A stretch of 64,000 nucleotides of DNA, taken from NCBI GenBank assembly GCA_049487715.1, contig CP150549.1, forward strand, positions 868,001 through 932,000, in the 5' to 3' direction. This document shows positions 51,164 to 59,289 of the stretch, piece by piece. The position numbers and the translations under genes are program-made. The DNA comes from Pycnococcus provasolii (taxonomy: Eukaryota > Chlorophyta > Pseudoscourfieldiophyceae > Pseudoscourfieldiales). The first letter of the stretch is position 1; each line of letters starts with the position of its first letter. Below the pieces are notes generated by a model. That model was not told where the DNA came from. It worked only from the letters and a program-made list of their open reading frames with translations, and made no database searches.

Positions 51164-52939
51164 TCAAAAGCAAAACGTTTTCCCGATTTGGCGTGCATAT
51201 GACTTGCAAGCATGGAACGCCGCGAGTGTTCCCTGCGCTCGCCCCGTCACCACGCTGAAGATGCGATACACGAAAAGGCTCACAAGCGCTGCGCTTCCTG
51301 CTATTAAGGCGGCGGAGATAAGGTAACCCACGTTGCCGTGAGCACCTCTCCGAAGACTCGAGTGACACTGAAAGCCGCTGGAGAATCCAACGTCGCACGG
51401 CTCGCCACCCCTCGCGCCGAGATGTGCCAGTCCACCTGCCGTGGCACCGGTCGAGAAGTGGCCACCGGATGCAACGCCGCTGGCGGATCCTCCGACGCCA
51501 CTCGCCGTCTCCGAACCCGGCTGCCCGTTCAAGTCGTGCTTCTCAAGCTGCTTGCCGATAGCGTTCTCTACCGTGCAGATGAGCTGAAGTAAGCCGTCGA
51601 GGATGTACACCGTTGCCGCACCGGCCAGTGCGAAACTTACCAAGTCGACACCAAGCATGGCAGCGCTAGGCTTTCTCTTCCTTGCAACAATCAGACCCAC
51701 CGGCACACTGGTGTCAGTGCCAGCTGCCTTTAACGACGAAACCTCGTCTAAGTCGTTCTTCGCCACGTTCTCACAGACAGGACCGCCATACATCCCCATG
51801 TTCTCGCTGGTGTTCGCAAGTTCTGTGCCGTTCAGGCACTCCTGCATGAGTACTTCCAGGTCGTCCTTAAACACTTCGAAGGGCGGGCGTTCTCGGTTCG
51901 TTCGAAGGCGGGCGGGAGCGGCGACATTAGCAGCCGCATCCGCAGCCGCATCGACAGCTGACGGCAAGGGTGTCAGCAAAGATCCGTCGGTACACAACTT
52001 CTCCTGCTCCGAAAGCCACTCGCAGAATTGAGTTGCTTCGATGTTTTCGTTCGTGGAAACCCTCGGCATTTCCGCGAGTGCGGCTTGCAGGGCAACTTTG
52101 CTCACCGCGACTGCCTTGTTCGTCCCAGAAGAAGAATACACCTCGCTTATCCCGGCTTTCATAGCCACCTGCGCGACATGCCTGACAATTTGCGCCTCGG
52201 CGTACGGGTTTGCTGACCCACTGGCGCTTGCACGTTTGCGCTTGGTCAACCCACCTTTGCGCACTTGGCGAAGTCGGGTAGCGTGACAGAGGAGCGGCCC
52301 ACCTCCGCACCCGCAGCACTTCGAGCAACGCGGGCAGTACCCCACCATTTCTAGCGGGATGCCGATGGACCTCAAGTGCTTACCACAGTCGTTGGCGTGC
52401 CACTTTACGCCGCACCCTGGCATGCGGCACTTCCTGCCTGTGTCAACTCGTGTGAGAGGCGCAGCGCACTTATGGCAAACCCCCTCCCTGCACGGCTCCC
52501 ACAGCAGCGCGGTTGACACCGCCGCCGACCTCACGTTTTCCTCCGTTCCGTCGGAGCTCTGTTGTTGTGGTTGCGCAACTAGCGTAACGAGTTCCGAGGA
52601 CAAGTTGCCGTTTCCCGCTCCTCCGGAGTAGTTCACGGCGGCCGGGTACATCCCAGGCACCCCTGGCACTGAGACGGCGGCCGCTAACGCCTGCACGTGG
52701 GTCAGTCCTGGATTGCCCCCTTGGCCTCCAGTTGCGGCGCTTCCACCACCACTGGCTCCTGGAAAAGACCCGCTGCCTTCTTCTGTAGGACTTTGTGATA
52801 CAAGCTCTCCACCACCCTGGTCACCAGGAGACCCAGGAGGCCCTGCACATACAACGTCGATGACAGAGTCAAGCATTACGACGGCCTGTGCCCGTCGTCG
52901 CCCGGACGACGACGAAGGTGGGGGAACCGCCGGCGCCAT
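51164..52939 (-). CDS. Cys-rich zinc-binding protein with two C-terminal membrane segments
   Basis: 591 residues from ATG 52939 (MAPAVPPPSSSSGRRRAQ); the frame continues upstream into the palindrome arm only from a TTG. Residues 155-218 form a Cys/His cluster, CHKC-x11-CRMPGC-x3-WH-x2-DC, then CPRCSKCCGCGG and CH, close to the zf-4CXXC_R1 (CDCA7-type) or PHD-like arrangement, flanked by a basic patch (KRKRA). The C-terminal third has two hydrophobic helices (VDLVSFALAGAATVYIL; YLISAALIAGSAALVSLFVY) separated by a Gly/Ser-rich loop. A chromatin-type zinc module and membrane anchors in one protein is odd. Its 5' flank lies 47 bp from a 731-bp palindrome. Function unknown. Confidence 0.72.
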   Translation of the reverse strand: MAPAVPPPSSSSGRRRAQAVVMLDSVIDVVCAGPPGSPGDQGGGELVSQSPTEEGSGSFPGASGGGSAATGGQGGNPGLTHVQALAAAVSVPGVPGMYPAAVNYSGGAGNGNLSSELVTLVAQPQQQSSDGTEENVRSAAVSTALLWEPCREGVCHKCAAPLTRVDTGRKCRMPGCGVKWHANDCGKHLRSIGIPLEMVGYCPRCSKCCGCGGGPLLCHATRLRQVRKGGLTKRKRASASGSANPYAEAQIVRHVAQVAMKAGISEVYSSSGTNKAVAVSKVALQAALAEMPRVSTNENIEATQFCEWLSEQEKLCTDGSLLTPLPSAVDAAADAAANVAAPARLRTNRERPPFEVFKDDLEVLMQECLNGTELANTSENMGMYGGPVCENVAKNDLDEVSSLKAAGTDTSVPVGLIVARKRKPSAAMLGVDLVSFALAGAATVYILDGLLQLICTVENAIGKQLEKHDLNGQPGSETASGVGGSASGVASGGHFSTGATAGGLAHLGARGGEPCDVGFSSGFQCHSSLRRGAHGNVGYLISAALIAGSAALVSLFVYRIFSVVTGRAQGTLAAFHACKSYARQIGKTFCF

Positions 52940-52985
52940 GAACGCTTGAGGAACAGGGACCGTGTGGGACGGCACCCGTAGGAAG

Positions 52986-53716
52986 TAGGAAGGGGGGTGG
53001 ACAAAACCTGGGACAGCCAAGAAACCTGGGACAGCCCTGGTCGGCGAGAATGGTCGCAAAACGGATGAGTCTCAGACCTGGGTCTCAGGGGACTCCCGAC
53101 CTGGGCCCCGACCAGAACTCCTTTTTCCAGGGTTCTGGTCGGAAGCCATGAACCAATTGCGCCGTCTTCATGGCGTCCTCCGCACCGGCCTTAAGGGCGG
53201 TGATGTGCGACAACATGGCGCTCACAAGTGTTTGGGGAAGTGCCTGGGCACCAGCCGCACTGCTGTGGCAGCGCAATGCCGCCGCCGACGCTGATGCGTG
53301 GGCATCATGGGGAGAAGTGTGTCTCCGACCAAATAGGTCCATGTTATCGTCACGTGACCGCCGACCTATTTGGTCGGGGACACACTTCTTCCCATGATGC
53401 CTACGCATCAGCGTCGGCGGCGCAATGGCGCTGCCACAGCAGTGCAGCTGGTGCCCAAGCACTTCTCCGAACACTTGTGAGCGCCATGTTGTCGCACATC
53501 ACCGGCCTTAAGGCCGGTGCGGAGGACGCCATGAAGACGGCGCAATTGGTTCATGGCTTCCGACCAGAACCCTGGAAAAAGGAGTTCTGGTCGGGGCCCA
53601 GGTCGGGAGTCCCCTGAGACCCAGGTCTGAGACTCATCCGTTTTGCGACCATTCTCGCCGACCAGGGCTGTCCCAGGTTTCTTGGCTGTCCCAGGTTTTG
53701 TCCACCCCCCTTCCTA
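52986..53716. repeat. 731-bp near-perfect palindrome (long inverted repeat)
   Basis: Two arms of about 353 bp mirror each other around 53351, with a spacer of about 25 nt. The outer 211 bp of each arm (52986-53196 and 53506-53716) show no mismatch by eye; the inner part shows about ten. The outer ends begin TAGGAAGGGGGGTGGAC and end in its complement. Flanks differ on each side. Mirrored 129-residue open frames run through it on both strands (53474-53085 minus; 53228-53617 plus). A transcript would fold into a long hairpin. No terminal duplication is obvious. Confidence 0.93.
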
Positions 53717-54492
53717 CCCCCCGGCCACTCTCACCACCCAGGTTCAGTCGGAAGTCGTAAAGGCACCTGAATCGTCGCCTTGCGTTGGGGGAAACCAACC
53801 CCTGGGGGAAATACCAGATTTGTCGGCGATCGAGGGGGGGTGCCTTGGGGGCAGGTGGAAGGGGCAGGTGGAAGGGGCAGGTGGCACCGGGGGGGGGGTA
53901 AACTTAACTTCCTACCGGGTACTTCCTACCCCTGGAGGCCCGGTGCCCGGCGAGGGCGAGCAAAACAAGCGTGCTTTGGCCAGATTCCAGCTGTTTCTTT
54001 CCTACCTTTAACGAAGTCTCCCTCTCGTGCCCGCCCTCGGTTCCTTTAGGAAGTACTCATAGAGTAGTTGGTAGGATCTGGAAAAAATCCTTGGGAAATC
54101 GCATGCAGCTCCTGCTACTGTAATAAGTCTGCAGCATGTTCTCTGCAGCACTTCACTGCAGCACCACCTTTTTTTTGTTTTTCAGCTATGCGTTTTGGTT
54201 CTACAACGGATCTCCGGGGAGGAGGCTCGGCTCTCCAGGTGAATCAGGTGCCTCTCCTTGGTCCTCCGTTGCCTTATTGATGTCACGAGTCACCTCTGTC
54301 ACGAGTGCGCCTGCGCTGACGTCAATACGCGGGAGCCTTGCTTGCCTTGCCTTGCTAGCCTTGCTTGCGTGTGTGGTAATTAACTTACTGGCGACTTGCC
54401 GCGGATCCATTTCTTCGAGAATATCAACTTAGCTTACATTACAAGCAATATAACAGTACAGTACAGGTTCAGTACTTCACCCTCATCTAAGG
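53717..54492. other. intergenic region right of the palindrome
   Basis: It contains three units of GGGCAGGTGGAAG type at 53855-53885, CCTTGCTTGCC-type short repeats at about 54337-54370 and no coding frame I can support. Confidence 0.4.
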
Positions 54493-56775
54493 TTATAATT
54501 TTTGGGGTGAATTTGGCGCGGAGTGTGAATATGACGATGTTGACGAACCAGCACGGCTCCTCCGCCGCTCCTCCTGCCGCACATCACTTCCATCCACTCT
54601 CCACTCATTTTCCTCCACCATCTCCAAAAGCTTGAAAAATTTTGAAGTGCTCAAGTCCAAACGCTTCGTCTCGAATGGAATGTGGAAGTGCAAGATGGGC
54701 TTTCCATGATTTCGCACTCTGAGCCGCTGCGCGAGACGAAGTACCTCCTCGGGCTCGTCGCTCATCTGCAGAGCATCCAAGTCCACGAAATTCTCTCTGC
54801 GGATGTACCGCGCGGTAATGGCTACGCGATTCTTCGTCGTGCCGACATCCGAGCAATGCAGGTTGCCTCCATTGAATGCAAGACACTGGCCCACGGACAC
54901 GTTCGCAGGCTTCAATGTGATGTTGCGGTCGCCACCGAAAGCTTCCCACGTTGCAAGCGCTGCGCGATCGTCCTCATCAGATGCATTGTACATACCAATT
55001 GTGTCGTTCTCGAAGTCAAAGGCAAGCTCAACGGGAATACGAGAGCCGGCAGCCACATCCGCGACACTGCCGCTTGCCATTAAAATGCCGTCGCCGTTCA
55101 TGTTGCCCTCCTCCATCCTAATCGGAATCCAAAGCTGAAATGCTTGCGTATCGTTAGCATAGAGATACTCCCTGTCAGTGTGAACAACACGCTGTGTCCC
55201 AGCCCCGGCAATGCGACGTGCATCTGTCATGATGTACGACCTTAGGAAAGCTGCAGACGACATGCCTAGCTGATTTGCAACAGCCGGTCGCAAGCAAGCA
55301 TCAAGGCTTGCTAGCGCATTGGCACGGACGTCTGAAGACGCTTCCTTCGTGAGGGCATCGAAGTGGCTCTTGACGTCATTCGATGCAGCTCCAAACCAAT
55401 GGATTGGAAAAACACACGCACCCTGCGGGCGAGTGATATTGTCGTGCATCGGTGCGTAGTGCCCATGCCGTCTGTAGAGGCTGACCGTAGCCGCTCGGCT
55501 AAATGCTGCAATCGTCTGTGGCGGAACTGCCAGGTGTGCTACCGATGAGGATTGCTGCAGGTCATTCGCCACCTGCCGCATCGCCAAAGCAGCGCGACGA
55601 ACGTTTTGGCGCCGCACCGTGAAGAACATCAAGTATGCCGCAGATCTGATCAACCACACGAGAACGCAGTTCTGCATGACAGTGAGCGTGCGGAGCACCG
55701 CGTTTCGTCGTCTCTTGTACAGAATATCCAGCGTGATGGCAGTAGATCGGCGTCGATCGAGCAGGCTCGTGAGGCGCCGTTCCACGGAATCAGGAATCTG
55801 CACGTCGACGCTTGCGCAGTTCTGTCTCACGCGCTCAATGGTGCTCGCCTTTGGTATCTGAAGCACACCCCGCCTTAGCCCCCACGAGATGAGCACCTGC
55901 GCTGGCGTACAGCGCGCTGCCGAAGCAGCTTCGGTAACCGTTGGGTGCTTCATCATGCGCGGTAGGCTGCGCCGACCATACGAGACGCGCAGTTGGCGAA
56001 ACCAGACGTTCCCTGCAATGGCACCGTATCCGATGACGGGAATGCCTCGACCTGCACAGAATTCAACGACGTCTCTGTTTTGGCAGTAAACGTTGCACTC
56101 GCACTGCACGGCATCCACCTTGGCGTCCCACTCCTCGATGAGTTGGCGCAACATCGGCACATCCGCGTTCGCAACACCCACAAACCTTGCCTTGCCTAAG
56201 CTTCTTATGATTTCAAGCTGTCTCCACTGAAGTCTTCTCCTCGCTTCGTCTTGCTGAGGCCAGTGCAATAGATAGAGGTCAACATACTCGCTGTCAAGCG
56301 CGGCCAGTGTTGCGCCTATATGCACGGCCGGCTCACCGTTGCACTTGGAGGTGATGAAGACTGACGACCTCGACACGTTTGCGAGCTTGATTCCCTGTGC
56401 GACCCATTTTTCCGTTCCATAGTCTCGCGCAGTATCGATGTGCCTGACCCCCTCTTTGATCGCCTGGGCGATTAAGTTCGCATCTGGTACGTGTGCGGTA
56501 CCAAGTCCAACGCGCGCGTTTTGGGCGGTACCTTCATCGTTGGGCGTGTCCCATGGCGGCCTAGCTTGCACCATCCAGTCGGCTAAGCTTGACGTGTATG
56601 CATACTCGTTATGGTCCGCACCAAGCTTTAGGTCCCTTGAAACTTGATGGTGATGATTATGATGAGCACTGACACCGTTCGTAACACTAGGTACCAAAAC
56701 GGTACCACTAACACCATCAACATCACCAACATCACCAGCATCACCACCATCACCACCATCACCCGGCGTTGACAT
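54493..56775 (-). CDS. fusion of an aldo-keto reductase and a phytanoyl-CoA dioxygenase-like domain
   Basis: 760 residues from ATG 56775; the four preceding codons start at GTG. A GDGGDAGDVGDVDG low-complexity lead comes first. Residues about 85-345 are an aldo-keto reductase with the complete tetrad: Asp114 and Tyr119 (HIDTARDYG), Lys144 (VFITSKCNG), His171 (YLLHWPQ), plus IPKASTIERV for NADPH. A hydrophobic helix (about 357-388) links it to a double-stranded beta-helix domain of the PhyH type, with HTD (His532, Asp534), a distal His640 (NGGNLHCSD) and Arg650 (TTKNRVAITARY), the Fe(II)/2-oxoglutarate set. Both active sites look intact. A reductase-hydroxylase pair acting in series on a lipid or secondary metabolite is inferred; the hydrophobic linker suggests membrane contact. 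Confidence 0.87.
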   Translation of the reverse strand: MSTPGDGGDGGDAGDVGDVDGVSGTVLVPSVTNGVSAHHNHHHQVSRDLKLGADHNEYAYTSSLADWMVQARPPWDTPNDEGTAQNARVGLGTAHVPDANLIAQAIKEGVRHIDTARDYGTEKWVAQGIKLANVSRSSVFITSKCNGEPAVHIGATLAALDSEYVDLYLLHWPQQDEARRRLQWRQLEIIRSLGKARFVGVANADVPMLRQLIEEWDAKVDAVQCECNVYCQNRDVVEFCAGRGIPVIGYGAIAGNVWFRQLRVSYGRRSLPRMMKHPTVTEAASAARCTPAQVLISWGLRRGVLQIPKASTIERVRQNCASVDVQIPDSVERRLTSLLDRRRSTAITLDILYKRRRNAVLRTLTVMQNCVLVWLIRSAAYLMFFTVRRQNVRRAALAMRQVANDLQQSSSVAHLAVPPQTIAAFSRAATVSLYRRHGHYAPMHDNITRPQGACVFPIHWFGAASNDVKSHFDALTKEASSDVRANALASLDACLRPAVANQLGMSSAAFLRSYIMTDARRIAGAGTQRVVHTDREYLYANDTQAFQLWIPIRMEEGNMNGDGILMASGSVADVAAGSRIPVELAFDFENDTIGMYNASDEDDRAALATWEAFGGDRNITLKPANVSVGQCLAFNGGNLHCSDVGTTKNRVAITARYIRRENFVDLDALQMSDEPEEVLRLAQRLRVRNHGKPILHFHIPFETKRLDLSTSKFFKLLEMVEENEWRVDGSDVRQEERRRSRAGSSTSSYSHSAPNSPQKL

Positions 56776-56860
56776 GTCGAAGTTCACGGAAACCCCCGAC
56801 AGTCGAGTAAAGGTAAAGGTACCCTACCACGGTACTGTAAAGGTAGGACTGGGGGAGACG

Positions 56861-56911
56861 TCGGAAAAACAAGTCGGTCGGAAAAACAAGTCGGTCGGAA
56901 AAACAAGTCGG
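56861..56911. repeat. 17-bp tandem repeat, three copies
   Basis: Three perfect units of TCGGAAAAACAAGTCGG, 86-136 bp upstream of the start of the reductase-dioxygenase fusion gene. Confidence 0.9.
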
Positions 56912-57165
56912 TCCGGTGCGGTCGGGCGAAAAGAGAACAGTCGACCGGTCGAGTGATTTGATGCGGAGCTCCCATCGGCTGCCGGGTACATAGTTCTTCG
57001 TCGGGGCCGATCGTCTAGAGCTGTCGTGATGTCGTGATGTCGTGATGTCGGGAATCCCATTACCTCCCGGCAACCACCTCCGGCAAGTCATCACGGGTGG
57101 GTGACGACGACCTGTGAGGCTGTGACGACGTCGACGAATATTATCGCGAGGCAAGCGGGCTCGCA

Positions 57166-57305
57166 TGCAAGGGCCTCGCTCTTGACCATCTTAATCAACG
57201 GGATGAAACACCGGTGGGCCGCGAACGTGAATTCGTGAAAGTTCTTGCAAGGGCCTCGCTCTTGACCATCTTAATCAACGGGATGAAACACCGGTGGGCC
57301 GCGAA
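57166..57305. repeat. 60-bp direct repeat, two copies 80 bp apart
   Basis: The segment beginning TGCAAGGGCCTCGCTCTTG and ending GGTGGGCCGCGAA occurs at 57166-57225 and 57246-57305, identical by eye, separated by 20 bp of unique sequence. Confidence 0.85.
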
Positions 57306-57541
57306 AAGCCGAAAACGTGCAAAATTGGGACTTGGGACTTGGTGAAAACGGAAAAGTCCATACGCCCGCTTCATCGACCCTGGAGGGATCCCCTGACGCT
57401 GGTCGTCCTCGTCGTACTCTTCTTTTGGGTTTTCCCATTCCCACCCGCCGACGCCCAATTTCACCTGATCCTTGATTTTGTCGCACGTCGCACGTCGTCG
57501 CACGTCGTCGCACGTCGTCGTCGCGCGATTCCATACGTCGC

Positions 57542-58843
57542 ATGCGCATACGCTTCACCTCCACGATCTCGTCGTCGTCCCCGTCCCGCACTCGTACGGA
57601 TTCCAACCTGTGTGTCGTGCACAACACTACAAGCCGCTCACGCAAGGTGTCCACCGAGATCCGACCTCACATCTCTCGTCGATCGGGGCACGTGCAAGCC
57701 TCGCTGATGACACATAGTGCGAAGCTTGCAGATTCGAAGAGCAAAGCAACTACAGGCAAGTCTACAGATGCGCCAATCACAGTCGTCGCTGGAAACGAAG
57801 CGGCGGACCTAGACAGCATCGCGTGCGCAACCGCTATGGCTGCTATCCTCAGTGTCAAAGGGGAATGCTGCGTGCCATATGTTTGCGTGCCACGAGACGA
57901 CCTACCGCTGCGACCAGACGCACAGTGGTTGCTGGAAGACGCCGGCGTCGACGCCAGAGAAGCGATCGTCTTCGCGGACGAGCTGGACATTCACAACCTC
58001 GCAAGCGAAGGGCGCCTCAAGTCTTTAATTCTTGTCGACCACAACGCGCCGGCGGGACCTCTCGCAGGCCTCGCGTCGAACGTCTCGCGCGTTGTCGACC
58101 ACCACGAAAACTCGGGGACGTTTGCGTCGACAGACGCCGTCGACGTAACCATTGAGATGGTCGGATCGTGCTCCACGCTGGTTTGGGGCGAGCTGGAGAA
58201 GGCTGGTATCGACGATCCCGCGCTTCGTCGACTTTTGCTTGGCGCTGTATTGCTGGACACTCAGAACCTCGGAGACGGCGCGCGCCACACAAACAAGGAT
58301 GCGCAAGCGCTCGCGTCTTTGGCGGCGGAACCCGCGCTTCGACCTGGCGAGACTGCCGCTGCTCTGTACGAGGAGCTCAAAAGACGCCGCTTTGACCAGA
58401 GCAATTTGAGTGCGCGCGATCTGCTACGAAGAGACTACAAGCAGTGGAGAATGGGCGCTTACGAGGTTGGCATTGCATCGTTTGGCGTTCCATTTCAAGA
58501 TGCGTGCAGCTTGCTGGATGCACTTGGATCCTTCCGCGATGAGCGTGGCGTGGACTTCTTGGTGTGCATGTCAGCATTCAACGACGCGAACAGCAACTTC
58601 AAAAGGCAGCTTCTTCTGAGCGGCGGCAAGGAACCCGGCGTCGCAGAGTCGTTGAAGGCTATGGGATTGAGCCTTGAGGAGCAGGGCATTGGCATACAAG
58701 CGCTGGATGATGGTTCTGAAGTGAACCTGAACAAGAGCTCTGACTCTGACGTGTTGTGCTTTATTCAGAAGGACGTCAAGCAGAGCCGCAAGCAAATCCA
58801 GCCGTGCTTGCTTAAGTTCTTTGAGCAGCAGCAATCAGTATAA
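57542..58843 (+). CDS. DHH-superfamily exopolyphosphatase / prune-like phosphoesterase
   Basis: 433 residues. The N-terminal DHH domain has VVAGNEAADLDS (motif I, about 81-92), LILVDHN (163-168), RVVDHHEN with the DHH signature at 186-188, and AVLLDTQNL (motif IV). The C-terminal DHHA2 domain follows (YKQWRMGAYEVGIASFGV and FLVCMSAFND, then the Arg/Lys-rich IQKDVKQSRKQIQP end). This is the set found in yeast PPX1 and animal prune, metal-dependent enzymes that cleave polyphosphate or short phosphoesters. The first 55-75 residues are Arg/Ser/Thr-rich without early acidic residues and may be a mitochondrial presequence; a second ATG at 57707 would give a cytosolic form. Confidence 0.9.
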   Translation: MRIRFTSTISSSSPSRTRTDSNLCVVHNTTSRSRKVSTEIRPHISRRSGHVQASLMTHSAKLADSKSKATTGKSTDAPITVVAGNEAADLDSIACATAMAAILSVKGECCVPYVCVPRDDLPLRPDAQWLLEDAGVDAREAIVFADELDIHNLASEGRLKSLILVDHNAPAGPLAGLASNVSRVVDHHENSGTFASTDAVDVTIEMVGSCSTLVWGELEKAGIDDPALRRLLLGAVLLDTQNLGDGARHTNKDAQALASLAAEPALRPGETAAALYEELKRRRFDQSNLSARDLLRRDYKQWRMGAYEVGIASFGVPFQDACSLLDALGSFRDERGVDFLVCMSAFNDANSNFKRQLLLSGGKEPGVAESLKAMGLSLEEQGIGIQALDDGSEVNLNKSSDSDVLCFIQKDVKQSRKQIQPCLLKFFEQQQSV

Positions 58844-59289
58844 ATTCATTGACTAAGGTTAGCCGCCTTGTGCTATGTCAGCGCTTGTAAAGGAAGTACA
58901 ATAGGCTATGCCGCTATGGTAAAGTTTAAGGCATGAGCCTCATGATCATTTTCAAATTGAAATCAATGAAGAATTGTGAACCCCGAATATCGAGCTAATA
59001 CTTTTTCTCCCAATCGTCTGAAATAGAACTCTCAAATAGAATTCTCCCTCCCAAATTACCACGAATGAGGGGGTCTAAATAATAAATTTGAAGTGTGACA
59101 GCTTACCTCCGGTGCAGGTGCAGCAAAAGCGGCTTTTTCTTGTCGAGTGCAAACTTGTTTGTGACTTTGTAAAGTGTCGCAGGAGACGCGCACGAGTGAG
59201 TCGTACTTAGTGAGTGAGTGAGTCTGTACTCTGTGAGGAGGAGGACTCACAGGCTCATTTCGCTGCTGCTTGAGCACTTTTGAACATAC
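58844..59289. other. intergenic region
   Basis: It lies between two plus-strand genes. On the minus strand a donor-like GGAG/GTAAGC at about 59106 and an acceptor-like TATTTCAG near 59022 could frame a short intron, but no credible start or family follows. CACTCACTCACT repeats lie at about 59205-59222. Confidence 0.3.

Larger units (their letters stand above)
56776..57541. other. divergent region with several short tandem repeats
   Basis: It lies between the fusion gene (minus) and the prune-like gene (plus). It contains a 17-bp unit in three copies (56861-56911), GATGTCGTGATGTC units near 57025-57050, two copies of a 60-bp segment 80 bp apart (57166 and 57246), and CACGTCGTCG runs at 57484-57525 before the start codon. 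Confidence 0.5.

Noticed and set aside
53643-54011. Plus-strand ORF repeating the N-terminal extension of the zinc-finger/membrane gene frame
   Set aside because: It begins at a TTG in the right palindrome arm and diverges after the arm ends; the similarity is a by-product of the inverted repeat, and the rest is low-complexity Gly/Pro.
59050-59277. Possible minus-strand gene with a GTAAGC donor near 59106
   Set aside because: No reliable start codon, repetitive CACT content upstream and several equally plausible frames across the putative junction; evidence too weak.
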